Assembly: GCF_023369555.1 (NCBI RefSeq)
Contig: NZ_JACJVC010000003.1
Coordinates: 124,001 to 188,000, forward strand
Length of the DNA: 64,000 bases
DNA from: Actinomyces sp. AC-20-1
GTDB lineage: Bacteria > Actinomycetota > Actinomycetes > Actinomycetales > Actinomycetaceae
Reading direction: 5' to 3'
Shown: one piece after another, positions 24,057-33,158 of the stretch
Layout of the letters: each line of letters opens with the position of its first letter
How positions within the stretch are numbered: position 1 is the stretch's first letter
The notes under the pieces: generated by a model
Databases searched by the model: none
Seen by the model: only the letters and a program-made list of their open reading frames with translations
What the model was told of the DNA's origin: nothing
Made by a program: the position numbers and the translations under genes

Positions 24057-25652
24057 GTGTACAGCTCCGCCGTCGTGACGACGACGCACGGCCCGGTGCG
24101 CGGCCGGGTGACCGACGCCGTCACCGCCTTCAAGGGCATCCGCTACGGTGCGGACACCGCCGCCTACCGCTTCCAGCCTCCCCGCCCGCCCGCGCCCTGG
24201 ACCGAGGTCGTCAACGCCTTCGAGTTCGGGCCGACGGCGCCCCAGGACCACCCCGAGCAGTCCACCGACCGCGCCACCAACCCGTGGCTGCAGATGATGG
24301 GGCTGACCGACAACCTGCCCGAGAGCGAGGACTGCCTCTTCCTCAACGTCTGGACGCCCTCCACCGCGGCGCAGGCCGCCGAGGCCGGCCAGGACGCCCC
24401 CGCGCGTCCCGTCCTCGTGTGGGTCCACTCCGGCGGCTACTCGGACAACTCGGGCTCCTCCCCCTCCGTCGATGGCGCGCACCTGGCCCGCGAGCACGAC
24501 CTCGTGACCGTCTCCTTCAACCACCGCCTGGGCGTGCTGGGCTACACCCAGCTCGTCGACCCGGCCGAGGCCGGCTCGCCCTACGCCACCAGCGGCAACG
24601 TCGGCCAGCTCGACATCGTCGCCGCCCTGGAGTGGGTGCGCGACAACATCGCCGCCTTCGGCGGCGACCCCGGCAACGTCACGCTCGCAGGCCAGTCCGG
24701 CGGCGCCATGAAGATCTCCTGCCTGCTCGCCATGCCCCGGGCACAGGGACTGTTCCACAAGGCGGTCCTCCAGTCCGGCACCACCGCACGCGTCCTGGAG
24801 CCCCGTCAGGCCGCCGCCGTCACCGCCCGCCTGCGCGCGAGCGCCGCTCTCACCCCCGACGCCGGCCCCGAGGAGCTGGCCGGCATGGACCTCAAGGCCC
24901 TCATGCGGGCCTACAAGGCGACCGCCGAGGGCTTGACGACCTTCGGCCCGGTCCTCGACGGGCGGGTCATCCCCGCCCACCCCTTCTCGCCGGCCTCGGT
25001 CGCCCTGAGCGGGGACAAGCCGCTCATCCTCGGCGACCTCGACACCGAGGCCACCCTCTTCCTCCTCCACAGCCGCGACGCGCTCGTGTCCGCGGGCCCC
25101 GAGGAGGTCACCCGCCGCCTCGCCGCCGTGGCCGGCCACGATCTCGCCGACGCCCTCGTGTCCGCCATCACGGCCGGCCACGGCCCTCTCGACGGCTACG
25201 AGCTGGCCGTCCAGGTCCTCTCCGACGGGCTGTTCACCGGCCCGGCCCACCTCGCCGCGCTGCGCCGGGCCGCCGGAGCGAGCGCCCCGACGTGGCGCTA
25301 CCGCAACGCCCTGCGCACGCCGGCTCAGGACGGCGCGCTCATGAGCCCCCACGAGCTCGACGTCGCCCTCACCTTCGGCAACATCCACACGGCCACGGGG
25401 CTCAACGGCGACACCCCCGAGGCGCACGCCGTCTCCCGGCTCCTGGGCGCCACCTGGGCGGCCTTCGCCCGCGACGGCGACCCGGCCAACGCCACGATCC
25501 CCACCTGGCCCGCCTACACGGCCGAGGAGCGCCAGGTCCTCCTCATCGACGCCGGGCCGCGCGTCGTCACCAACCCGGACGGCGCCGCCCTCGACGTCGC
25601 CGCCGGCGCCCAGGACACGCCCGTCAACTGGTTCGCCGTCGCCGGCACCTGA
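24057..25652 (+). CDS. Type-B carboxylesterase family protein
   Basis: Alpha/beta-hydrolase of 531 residues from a GTG at 24057. The serine nucleophile is in NVTLAGQSGGAMKIS (Ser about residue 214, GxSxG motif), with the family's FGGDPGN just before it; the oxyanion region VWVHSGGYSDNSGS and the SEDCLFLNVWTP stretch are classic for PF00135. The Glu and His of the triad should lie near residues 320 and 430 (the latter in a DVALTFGNIHTATG region). No signal peptide. Sandwiched between the IunH-like protein and GH78, it may remove acetyl, feruloyl or other acyl groups from imported plant oligosaccharides or glycosides. Substrate inferred only from position. Confidence 0.87.
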   Translation: MYSSAVVTTTHGPVRGRVTDAVTAFKGIRYGADTAAYRFQPPRPPAPWTEVVNAFEFGPTAPQDHPEQSTDRATNPWLQMMGLTDNLPESEDCLFLNVWTPSTAAQAAEAGQDAPARPVLVWVHSGGYSDNSGSSPSVDGAHLAREHDLVTVSFNHRLGVLGYTQLVDPAEAGSPYATSGNVGQLDIVAALEWVRDNIAAFGGDPGNVTLAGQSGGAMKISCLLAMPRAQGLFHKAVLQSGTTARVLEPRQAAAVTARLRASAALTPDAGPEELAGMDLKALMRAYKATAEGLTTFGPVLDGRVIPAHPFSPASVALSGDKPLILGDLDTEATLFLLHSRDALVSAGPEEVTRRLAAVAGHDLADALVSAITAGHGPLDGYELAVQVLSDGLFTGPAHLAALRRAAGASAPTWRYRNALRTPAQDGALMSPHELDVALTFGNIHTATGLNGDTPEAHAVSRLLGATWAAFARDGDPANATIPTWPAYTAEERQVLLIDAGPRVVTNPDGAALDVAAGAQDTPVNWFAVAGT

Positions 25653-25725
25653 CCGCCCCGGTGGGTGGACGCCGTCGTCCGCCCGCCCCTCGCACCCGCA
25701 CCACCAGACGACCCCGGAGGCTCCC

Positions 25726-28527
25726 GTGCCCGCCCTCACCACCATCCGCCCCCTGACCCCCGAGCCCGAGATCACCATCGACGCGCTCACGGACCCGGTC
25801 GGCGACCTCGCCGCCCCCACCCACCTCACCATCGACCAGTACCTGCCCGGAGACGTCCTGGGCGGCGCCACCGCCACCCCGCGCCTGTCCTGGGAGGTGG
25901 CCACCGCCCCCGCCCTCTGGCGGGCCACCGCCGCCGAGCTCGAGGTCACCCGCACCGACGCCGCCGGCAGGGCGCTGGGCGAGGCCGTCGTCCTGCCCCT
26001 GACCACCTGCGACGGCGTCCTCGCCGACTGGCCCGCCGAGCCACTGGGCTCGCGCGAGCGCGTCGTCCTGCGCGTGCGGGTCAGCGGCGTCATCGAGGGC
26101 TCCGACGACGACGCCCCCGGGGCGTGCAGCACCGGCTGGTCCGCACCGCTCGCCTACGAGGTGGGCCTGCTCGCGCCCGAGGACTGGACGGCGCTGCCGG
26201 TGGGGCCGTCGTGGCCGGAGAACCCCCTGGCGGACCGCCGTCCGCCGCGCGTGCGCACCGAGTTCACGCTCTCCTCCCCGGTGGTGGCCGCCCGCGCCCA
26301 CATCAGCGCCCACGGCCTCATCCGCGCCGAGATCGACGGCCGGCGCGTGGGCGCTGACGAGCTCGTGCCCGGCTGGACCGTCTACGGCGAGCGGATCGTC
26401 GCCCGCACCTACGACGTCACCGAGCTGCTCACCCGCGCCGAGGACGGTGGCGCCCCCACGGACGGCACCGGCGCGCACGCCGTCGGAGCCCAGCTCGCCG
26501 ACGGCTGGTACCGCGGCCACATCGGCTTCGACGGCGGCTACCGCAACCTCTACGGCGAGGACATCGCCGCCCTCGTCCAGGTCGAGGTCCTGCACGCCGA
26601 CGGCAGCACGACCACCGTCGCCACGGACTCCTCCTGGCGCGCCGGCGCCGGGGAGATCCTCTTCTCCGACCTCTACGACGGCGAGAAGACCGACGCCCGC
26701 CTGGCCGCCCCCGGCTGGTCGCGCCCCGGCTTCGACGACTCCGCCTGGCTGCCGGTCGCCGTCGGGCCCTCGGACGCCGAGCGGCTCGTCATGCCCACGG
26801 ACGCGCCCGTGCGCACCACCGACGTCCTGGAGCCGGTCGAGGTCAGCGTCCTGCCGGCCGTCGTCCTCGACCTGGGCGGCAGCGCCCTCGAGGTGGAGCC
26901 CGAGCGGGTCCTCATCGACTTCGGCCAGAACATCTCCGGGCGCCTGCGCCTCCGGGTGAGCGGCGAGGCGGGCACCACCGTCACCCTGCGCCACGCCGAG
27001 GTCCTCAAGGACGGGCGTCTGGGCACGCGCCCCCTGCGTGAGGCGGCCTCCACGGACACCTACACGCTGGCCGGGGACGGCGCCGAGGAGTGGGAGCCGG
27101 TCTTCGCCATCCACGGCTTCCGCTACGCGGACGTCACCGGCTGGCCCGGCGGTGGCCAGGCCGCCAAGGCCGCCATCGAGGCGGGGGCGGTGCGCGCCGT
27201 CGTCCTGCACACCGAGATGGAGCGGCTGGGGGCCTTCAGGGCCTCGGACGAGCGCGTCACCCGCCTGCACGAGAACTCCCGTTGGTCCATGCGCGACAAC
27301 TTCGTGTCGATCCCCACGGACTGCCCCCAGCGCGACGAGCGGCTGGGCTGGACCGGTGACATCCAGGCCTTCGCGCCCACGGCCGCCTTCCACTACGGCT
27401 GCACGGGGCTGCTGTCCTCCTGGCTCGTGGACCTCGGGATCGAGCAGGAGGCCCACGGTACCGTGCCGTGGTACGTGCCGGTGATCCCGGGCGGCTTCTG
27501 GACCCCGCCCATGCCCGGGGCGGTGTGGGGCGACGCCGCGACCGTCGTGCCCTGGGAGCTGTACCGGGCGACCGGGGACCTCGCTCTGCTCGAGCAGCAG
27601 TACGACTCGGCCCGCGCCTGGGTCGACCTCGTGACCTCGCTGGCGGACGAGGACCACTGCTGGACCACGGGCGGGCGCCAGCTGGGCGACTGGCTCGACC
27701 CGACGGCGCCCCCGGACAACCCGATGCTCGCGATGACGGACCCCCACCTCGTCGCCACGGCCTTCTACGCGCACAGCGCCCGCATCCTGTCCGAGTGGGC
27801 GGCCGCCCTGGGCGAGGAGGCCGACGCCGCGCGCTACGGCGAGCTGGCCGACGCCATCGGGGAGGGCTTCCGGGCGCGCTACACCGACGGGGCCGGGCAC
27901 CTGGCCTCGGACACGCAGTGCGCCTACGCGCTCACCATCACCTTCGACCTCGCCGGTGACGCCGAGCGGCGCCGGGTGGCCGGCGAGCGCCTGGCCGGGC
28001 TGGTCGAGGCCTCCGGCGCTCACGTCGGCACCGGCTTCGCGGGCACCCCCGTGCTCACGGGCGCGCTCACGCTCACGGGCCACACCGAGGCCGCCTACCG
28101 CCTGCTCCTTCAGGACACCTGCCCGTCGTGGCTGTACGCCGTCACCATGGGCGCCACGACGACGTGGGAGCGCTGGGACTCCATGCTGCCGGACGGGTCG
28201 ATCAACCCCGGCGGCATGACCTCCTTCAACCACTACGCGCTGGGCGCGGTGGCGGCGTGGCTCGAGCGCGACGTGGCGGGCCTGGCCCCGGCGGAGCCGG
28301 CCTACCGGGTCATCGAGGTCGCCCCGCACCCGGGGCCGGGGCTCACGAGCGCCGAGGCGGTGCACCGCACGCCCTTCGGCTGGGCGGCCTCGTCCTGGCG
28401 CACCGACGACGACGGCGCCCTCACGCTTGAGGTCGTCGTGCCGGTGGGCGCGAGGGCGCGGGTGAGGCTGCCGGGGGCCGAGCAGGTGGTCGAGCTCGGC
28501 CACGGGCGCCACACGCTCACCGTCTGA
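25726..28527 (+). CDS. GH78 alpha-L-rhamnosidase
   Basis: Inverting exo-enzyme of 933 residues that removes terminal L-rhamnose from plant glycosides or rhamnogalacturonan fragments. Domains in order: an N-terminal beta-sandwich (LSWEV start), a carbohydrate-binding-like domain with ADGWYRGHIGF, the DFGQNISGRLRLRV linker domain, then the (alpha/alpha)6 catalytic barrel. The catalytic region SIPTDCPQRDERLGWTGDIQAFAPTA (about residues 525-550) holds the acid Glu in the RDERLGW motif, and MTSFNHYALGAV lies near residue 830. The GTG at 25726 has GGAGG five bases upstream. It has no signal peptide, so it works on imported substrates. Last gene of the IunH-like/esterase/GH78 operon, facing GH3 across a nested hairpin. 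Confidence 0.94.
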   Translation: MPALTTIRPLTPEPEITIDALTDPVGDLAAPTHLTIDQYLPGDVLGGATATPRLSWEVATAPALWRATAAELEVTRTDAAGRALGEAVVLPLTTCDGVLADWPAEPLGSRERVVLRVRVSGVIEGSDDDAPGACSTGWSAPLAYEVGLLAPEDWTALPVGPSWPENPLADRRPPRVRTEFTLSSPVVAARAHISAHGLIRAEIDGRRVGADELVPGWTVYGERIVARTYDVTELLTRAEDGGAPTDGTGAHAVGAQLADGWYRGHIGFDGGYRNLYGEDIAALVQVEVLHADGSTTTVATDSSWRAGAGEILFSDLYDGEKTDARLAAPGWSRPGFDDSAWLPVAVGPSDAERLVMPTDAPVRTTDVLEPVEVSVLPAVVLDLGGSALEVEPERVLIDFGQNISGRLRLRVSGEAGTTVTLRHAEVLKDGRLGTRPLREAASTDTYTLAGDGAEEWEPVFAIHGFRYADVTGWPGGGQAAKAAIEAGAVRAVVLHTEMERLGAFRASDERVTRLHENSRWSMRDNFVSIPTDCPQRDERLGWTGDIQAFAPTAAFHYGCTGLLSSWLVDLGIEQEAHGTVPWYVPVIPGGFWTPPMPGAVWGDAATVVPWELYRATGDLALLEQQYDSARAWVDLVTSLADEDHCWTTGGRQLGDWLDPTAPPDNPMLAMTDPHLVATAFYAHSARILSEWAAALGEEADAARYGELADAIGEGFRARYTDGAGHLASDTQCAYALTITFDLAGDAERRRVAGERLAGLVEASGAHVGTGFAGTPVLTGALTLTGHTEAAYRLLLQDTCPSWLYAVTMGATTTWERWDSMLPDGSINPGGMTSFNHYALGAVAAWLERDVAGLAPAEPAYRVIEVAPHPGPGLTSAEAVHRTPFGWAASSWRTDDDGALTLEVVVPVGARARVRLPGAEQVVELGHGRHTLTV

Positions 28528-28539
28528 GGGGGCCGACGC

Positions 28540-28608
28540 CGAGCTCGAGGGTTACGTGCCGAGCTCGAGGTCTCAGCACTCGAGCTCGCGACCGAACCCT
28601 CGAGCTCG
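28540..28608. terminator. Nested inverted repeats between convergent GH78 and GH3
   Basis: An outer perfect 14-bp inverted repeat (28540-28553 and 28595-28608) encloses an inner 10-bp one (28560-28569 and 28579-28588), both built on the same GAGCTCGAG core, so four copies of that core occur in 70 bases. It probably serves as a two-way terminator. Confidence 0.7.
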
Positions 28609-28660
28609 TGGGGGCGGGAGAGGTCAGGGACGTCTCGGGGCCGGCGCCGACGCGCTGCGC

Positions 28661-31042
28661 TCAGACCGCCTCGACCCTCACCGGCGTGGTGAGGACCCGG
28701 CCCTCGCCGACGACCCTCCGCTCGCCCGTGACCCGCACAGCGAGCGGTGCCAGCCGGTCCTCGCTGTCGCGCCCGGCCGCCAGCAGGATCTCGCCCGGCT
28801 GGACGACGCGCGCGTGGTCCACCCCGGTGAAGGAGGTGCGGTCCGCGTGCACGGTGAAGGTCACGCGCCGCGACTCCCCCGCCGCCAGGTCCACCTTGAC
28901 GAAGCCGATGAGCTGCTTGAGGGGACGCACGACCTCGGCCACGGGGTCGGACAGGTACAGCTGGACGACCTCGGCGCCGTCGCGCCCGGAGGTGTTGGTG
29001 ACGGTCACCGCGTAGTCGACAGTGCCGTCAACCGCCATCTCCTCGGCGGAGACGGCCGCGCCGCTCAGCTCGAAGGACGAGTAGGACAGGCCGTAGCCGA
29101 AGGGGTACAGCGGCGTGGGGTCGAGGTTGCTGATGCCCTCGGCCTGCCAGGCCAACGGCGCCGCGAGGTAGGTGCCGGGCTGGCCGCCGCGCCCCCTCGG
29201 GATGGCGATGGGCAGGCGACCGGAGGGGTTGAGCGCCCCGGTGAGCACGCCGACGACGGCGTCCGCCCCCTCGACGCCGGGCATGAAGGCCTGGACGACC
29301 GCCGCGCAGCGCTCGGCGTACTCGCCCAGCGCGTAGGGCCGGCCCGTGACCATGACGAGGACGGTGGGGGTGCCCGTGCCCAGGACCGCCTCCAGCAGGG
29401 CCCCCTGCTGTCCTGGCAGGCCCAGGTCGACGACGTCGCAGCCCTCCCCCGAGGTGCCGCCGCCGAAGAGCCCGGCGATGTCGCCCAGGGTGACGACGGC
29501 GACGTCGGCCGCCCTCGCCGCGGCGACGGCGGCGTCGAAGTCCTCCTCGCGCCCGTCGATGAAGCCGACGGCCTGGTGGAAGCTCGGTGGGACCGTCTGG
29601 GCGTCGGTCAGGGCCTCGGCGATGGAGCGGATCTCGAGACCGGTGCTGCGTCCGCCGTCGCGGCTCATGACGTGGTTGGGGAAGGAGTAGCAGCCCAGGA
29701 AGGAGCGCACGTCCTCCCAGACGGGGCCGGCGACGGCGAGGCGGGCGCCGGGGTCCAGGGGCAGGACGCCGTCGTTCTTGAGCAGGATGACGCTCTCGGC
29801 CGCCATCCGGCGGGCGACGTCGCGGTTGCCCGCGGAGTCGAGGTCCCGCCCGGGGTCGGCGTCGGCCGCGGCGTCGTATCCCCCGTCGAGCAGGCCCAGG
29901 CGCAGCTTCTGCTCCAGGACGCGGCGCACCGAGGTGTTGAGCTCGTCCTCGGTGAGCAGCCCCTCGTCGATGGCGCGAGCCAGGTGGGCGTAGCAGGTGG
30001 TCTCGGGCAGCTCGACGTCGAGGCCGGCGCGCACGGCCAGGGCGGCCGCCTCGGCGGGGCTGCCGGCGACGTGGTGCATGGCCTGCAGGAAACGCACGGA
30101 CCAGTAGTCGGAGACGACGGTGCCGGTGAAGCCCCAGCGCTCGCGCAGGACCTCGGTGAGCAGGTGGCGGGAGGCGGCGGCGGGCTCGCCGTCGATGTCC
30201 GAGTAGGAGTTCATGACGGAGCCGACGCGCCCCTCGCTCACGGCCATCTCGAAGGGCGGCAGCATGACGTCCTCGAGCTCGCGCCTACCCATCTGGACGG
30301 GGGCGTGGTTGCGGCCCGCCTTGGAGGCGGGGTAGGCGACGAAGTGCTTGAGGGTGGCGATGACGCCCTGGTCCTGCAGGCCCTGGACGTAGGCGGTGCC
30401 GAGCGAGCCCACGAGGTAGGGGTCCTCGCCGCAGGTCTCCTCGACGCGGCCCCAGCGGTAGTCGCGCACGACGTCGAGCAGCGGGGCCAGCCCCTGGTGG
30501 ACGCCGACGGCGCGCATGTCCGCACCGATGCGTCCGGCCATCTCCGTGACCAGGTCGGGCCGCCAGGTGGCGCCCCAGGCGATGGCTGCGGGGTAGACGG
30601 TCGCGCCGAGCGCGGTGAGGCCGGTGAGGCACTCCTCGTGGGCCACGGCCGGGATGCCGAAGGCGTTGCGGGACTGGACGTCCCGCTGGAGGCGCACGAG
30701 CCGGGCAACGCCCTCGGCGACGGTGACCGGGTCGGTGCCGAAGACACGGGTGAGCTGGCCCAGGCCCTGGTCGGCCGAGGCCTGCCAGCTCAGGCGGCCG
30801 ACCGCGAAGGCGTTCTCCATGGGGGCGACCTGGTGGGGCTCGGAGCCGGCGGCCGCGTCGGAGGCGCCGGCCTCTGCGGTCGGCTCCGGGGCCGGGACGG
30901 CCTCGTCGTCGGCCCGCTCCCAGAAGGAGGCGAGCTGGTGGATCCTCTCCTCGCGGCTCATGGCGGCCATGAGGGCGTCCACGCGCTCGGCGTCGGGCAG
31001 GGACGTGTCGGTCCAGGGTGTGTCCTGGGCGGGGGCGGTCAT
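28661..31042 (-). CDS. GH3 beta-glycosidase (beta-glucosidase/beta-xylosidase type)
   Basis: Retaining exo-enzyme of 793 residues. The N-terminal barrel contains the substrate Lys-His of TLKHFVAYPASKAGRNHAP and the nucleophile Asp in FTGTVVSDYWSVRFLQ (about residue 310); the second sandwich domain and a C-terminal fibronectin-III-like domain (SGRDGAEVVQLYLSDPVAEVVRPLKQLIGF) complete the common three-domain form. Residues 45-75 hold an acidic, alanine-rich linker. The start at 31042 has GGAG six bases upstream; an ATG at 31054 is possible. No signal peptide. It is the last gene of the operon with a CUT1 importer (31098-34448), so it probably hydrolyses the imported beta-linked oligosaccharide. 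Glucosidase, xylosidase and mixed activity cannot be told apart here. Confidence 0.92.
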   Translation of the reverse strand: MTAPAQDTPWTDTSLPDAERVDALMAAMSREERIHQLASFWERADDEAVPAPEPTAEAGASDAAAGSEPHQVAPMENAFAVGRLSWQASADQGLGQLTRVFGTDPVTVAEGVARLVRLQRDVQSRNAFGIPAVAHEECLTGLTALGATVYPAAIAWGATWRPDLVTEMAGRIGADMRAVGVHQGLAPLLDVVRDYRWGRVEETCGEDPYLVGSLGTAYVQGLQDQGVIATLKHFVAYPASKAGRNHAPVQMGRRELEDVMLPPFEMAVSEGRVGSVMNSYSDIDGEPAAASRHLLTEVLRERWGFTGTVVSDYWSVRFLQAMHHVAGSPAEAAALAVRAGLDVELPETTCYAHLARAIDEGLLTEDELNTSVRRVLEQKLRLGLLDGGYDAAADADPGRDLDSAGNRDVARRMAAESVILLKNDGVLPLDPGARLAVAGPVWEDVRSFLGCYSFPNHVMSRDGGRSTGLEIRSIAEALTDAQTVPPSFHQAVGFIDGREEDFDAAVAAARAADVAVVTLGDIAGLFGGGTSGEGCDVVDLGLPGQQGALLEAVLGTGTPTVLVMVTGRPYALGEYAERCAAVVQAFMPGVEGADAVVGVLTGALNPSGRLPIAIPRGRGGQPGTYLAAPLAWQAEGISNLDPTPLYPFGYGLSYSSFELSGAAVSAEEMAVDGTVDYAVTVTNTSGRDGAEVVQLYLSDPVAEVVRPLKQLIGFVKVDLAAGESRRVTFTVHADRTSFTGVDHARVVQPGEILLAAGRDSEDRLAPLAVRVTGERRVVGEGRVLTTPVRVEAV

Positions 31043-31097
31043 AGGTGGCTCCATGGTCCGGTGGGGCGGTGGCGGCGTGGGCCGGGCGGGCAGGGGC

Positions 31098-31976
31098 TCA
31101 GCCCTTGACCGCGCCCGTGAGGCCTCCGACGATGCGGCGCTCGAAGAGGCTGAAGACGATGAGCGCGGGGATCATCGACAGTGACGTGAAGGCGAGCACC
31201 TGCGCGGTGTTGACCGAGTGCTCGGAGGCGAAGGCCTGCACCCCCAGCGGGAGGGTGTACTTCGACGGGTCGGTGAGGATGAACAGCGGAACCATGTAGG
31301 AGTTCCACGACCCCACGAAGGTGAGGATGCCGGTGGTGACGACACCGGGGGTCGCCAGGGGCACGACGATCCTCCAGAAGAAGCGCATGCGGCCGGCGCC
31401 GTCGATCTGGGCGGCCTCCTCGATCTCCTTGGGGATCGCCCGCAGGAAGGGCACGAGGATGATGACGGTCTGCGGCAGGGCGAAGGCGATGCCGGGGATG
31501 ATGATGCCGGCGAGGGAGTTCATCATCCCCAGGTTGCGGATGAGGATGTACAGGGGTGTGATGGCCACGGTCATGGGGAACATGAGCCCCGCCGCGAACA
31601 GCGAGTACAGCCAGTTGCCGCCGGCGAACGGGTAGCGGGCGATGACGAAGCTGACCATGAGGCCGAAGGTGACGGTGCAGACCGTGCCGATGGAGGCGAC
31701 GATCGTGGAGTTGAGGATCTGCTGCCAGAACCCGGAGGAGGACATGACCGTGAGGTAGTTGTCGAGGATCCACGGGTTCGGCAGCCCAGCGGGGTCGGTC
31801 GTCAGCTGGGAGTTGTTGCGGAAGCCTCCCAGCAGGACGAAGGCGACCGGCATGAGCAGGGCGACGACGACGAGGGCGGCGAAGAGGTAGACGGGCCAGG
31901 GGCCCCAGGGCAGTGCCTGCCTCCTGCGGTGCGTCGCGGGGACGGGCATGGTGGGTGCGGCGGTGGTGGCGGTCAT
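31098..31976 (-). CDS. CUT1 sugar ABC permease, MalG type
   Basis: Membrane subunit of 292 residues with six helices. The EAA loop that docks the ATPase is IPKEIEEAAQIDGAGRMRFFWRIVVPLATPG (about residues 190-220) and the end GGLTGAVKG is the usual MalG C-terminus. Its start overlaps the stop of the MalF partner by four bases (ATGA). GH3 follows 55 bases downstream. The importer has no ATPase gene nearby, as is usual when one shared MsmK-type ATPase serves several systems. Confidence 0.93.
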   Translation of the reverse strand: MTATTAAPTMPVPATHRRRQALPWGPWPVYLFAALVVVALLMPVAFVLLGGFRNNSQLTTDPAGLPNPWILDNYLTVMSSSGFWQQILNSTIVASIGTVCTVTFGLMVSFVIARYPFAGGNWLYSLFAAGLMFPMTVAITPLYILIRNLGMMNSLAGIIIPGIAFALPQTVIILVPFLRAIPKEIEEAAQIDGAGRMRFFWRIVVPLATPGVVTTGILTFVGSWNSYMVPLFILTDPSKYTLPLGVQAFASEHSVNTAQVLAFTSLSMIPALIVFSLFERRIVGGLTGAVKG

Positions 31977-32947
31977 GAGCTGCTCCCGGTGAGGGCGCCC
32001 TCGGTGTCACGGCGGAGGACGAAGCGCTGGTAGGACAGGGCGATGATGAGGGAGATGACGAACAGGACGACGGCGACGGCGTTGCCGTACCCGTAGTTCG
32101 AGGACCCGCGTCCGTTGACGACCATGTAGGTCGCCATGGTGGAGGTGCCGGCCGTGGAGGCGATGTACTGGCCCCAGATGATGTAGACGAGGTCGAAGAG
32201 CTGCAGCGAGCCGATGATCGACAGGAATCCCCACATGCGCATGGTGGGGCCCAGCAGCGGCAGGGTGATCTTGCGCTGGATCTGCCAGTAGGAGGCGCCG
32301 TCGACCTTGGCGGCCTCGGTGAGCTCGTCGGGGATGCCCTGCATGCCGGCGAGGAAGATGATGACGGCGAAGCCGGCGTACTTCCAGGTGAGGATGAACA
32401 GGAGGACCGCCAGGCCCGTCCTCGGGTTGGAGATCCAGTCGTTCTGCAGGCCGGCCAGGCCGATCTTGCCGAGCAGGCCGTTGAGCGCGCCGTTGGTCTG
32501 GAGGATGAGCCCCCAGGCGGTTCCGGCGATGACCTCGCTGATGACGTAGGGGATGAAGATGAGGACGCGGATGAGCGACTGGCCCTTCATCTTGCGGTTG
32601 AGCAGGAGGGCGAGGACGAGCGCGAAGGGGCCCTGCAGGGCGAGCGACCCGACGACGATGACGGCGTTGTGCCCGAGGACGGACAGGAACTCGGGGTCGG
32701 TCAGGATCGTCACGTAGTTGTCGAGGCCGACGAAGTTGGTGGGGACGCCGAAGCCCTTCCACTTGAAGAAGCCGTAGTAGGCGGCCATGAGGACCGGCGA
32801 GATGACGAAGGTGAGGAAGAGGACGACGGCGGGGGCGGACAGCGCTGTGACCTCGAGGCGGTCGCGCCATGACAGCGCGCGGGGCGACCTGCGCCTGGGG
32901 GCCGGGTCGGTGCGGCCGACGGCGGCTGTGGTGGTGGTGGTGGACAT
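31973..32947 (-). CDS. CUT1 sugar ABC permease, MalF type
   Basis: Partner membrane subunit of 324 residues. A basic N-terminal tail (PAPRRRSPRALSWRDRLEV) precedes the first helix; GLDNYVTILTDPEFLSVLGHN is the typical external loop and IPDELTEAAKVDGASYWQIQRKITLPLLGP the ATPase-docking EAA loop. Spaced 211 bases from the binding-protein gene, the gap holding a GC-rich hairpin at 33095-33123. Coupled to MalG by ATGA. Confidence 0.93.
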   Translation of the reverse strand: MSTTTTTAAVGRTDPAPRRRSPRALSWRDRLEVTALSAPAVVLFLTFVISPVLMAAYYGFFKWKGFGVPTNFVGLDNYVTILTDPEFLSVLGHNAVIVVGSLALQGPFALVLALLLNRKMKGQSLIRVLIFIPYVISEVIAGTAWGLILQTNGALNGLLGKIGLAGLQNDWISNPRTGLAVLLFILTWKYAGFAVIIFLAGMQGIPDELTEAAKVDGASYWQIQRKITLPLLGPTMRMWGFLSIIGSLQLFDLVYIIWGQYIASTAGTSTMATYMVVNGRGSSNYGYGNAVAVVLFVISLIIALSYQRFVLRRDTEGALTGSSS

Positions 32948-33094
32948 GTGGCCTCGTTCGGTGGGTGCCGTCGCCGCTGACCGGTGGGCCGCGACGGGTG
33001 GGACGTGGGAGGGCAGGGGGCGGGCGCCCCGCGGGCCGTGGGGGAAGGCTCGCGGTGTCGCGGTGCCGGCTCAGTGCCGGCTCGCGGGCCGCCG

Positions 33095-33123
33095 CTCCCG
33101 GGGGAGGTCTCCTCCCCCGGGAG
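33095..33123. terminator. Intra-operon hairpin after the binding-protein gene
   Basis: Perfect 13-bp inverted repeat (33095-33107 and 33111-33123) with a 3-base TCT loop; pairing extends further with one bulge. It lies between the stop of the binding protein and the MalF start, the same layout as the ytfQ-ytfR hairpin, and suggests partial termination or mRNA protection favouring the binding protein. Confidence 0.65.
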
Positions 33124-33158
33124 GCGGACGGGACGGGCGGGGCGTGCCGCCGGGAGGG

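Noticed and set aside
23004-26132. Open frame of over 1000 codons on the minus strand.
   Set aside because: It lies opposite the IunH-like, esterase and GH78 genes, is made of low-complexity Gly/Val/Asp/Arg sequence, shows no domain and is a by-product of high GC third positions.
25624-28512. Open frame of 962 codons antisense to GH78.
   Set aside because: GH78 is a clear full-length enzyme; the antisense frame has only repetitive Gly-Arg-Val composition and no ribosome site.
28540-28608. A short CRISPR-like array, because of the repeated GAGCTCGAG core.
   Set aside because: Spacing is irregular (20, 20 and 22 bases or less), repeat units are under 12 bases and no cas gene is present.
28556-31108. 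Open frame of 850 codons on the plus strand antisense to GH3.
   Set aside because: Same reasoning: GH3 motifs are all in the minus frame and the plus frame is compositional.
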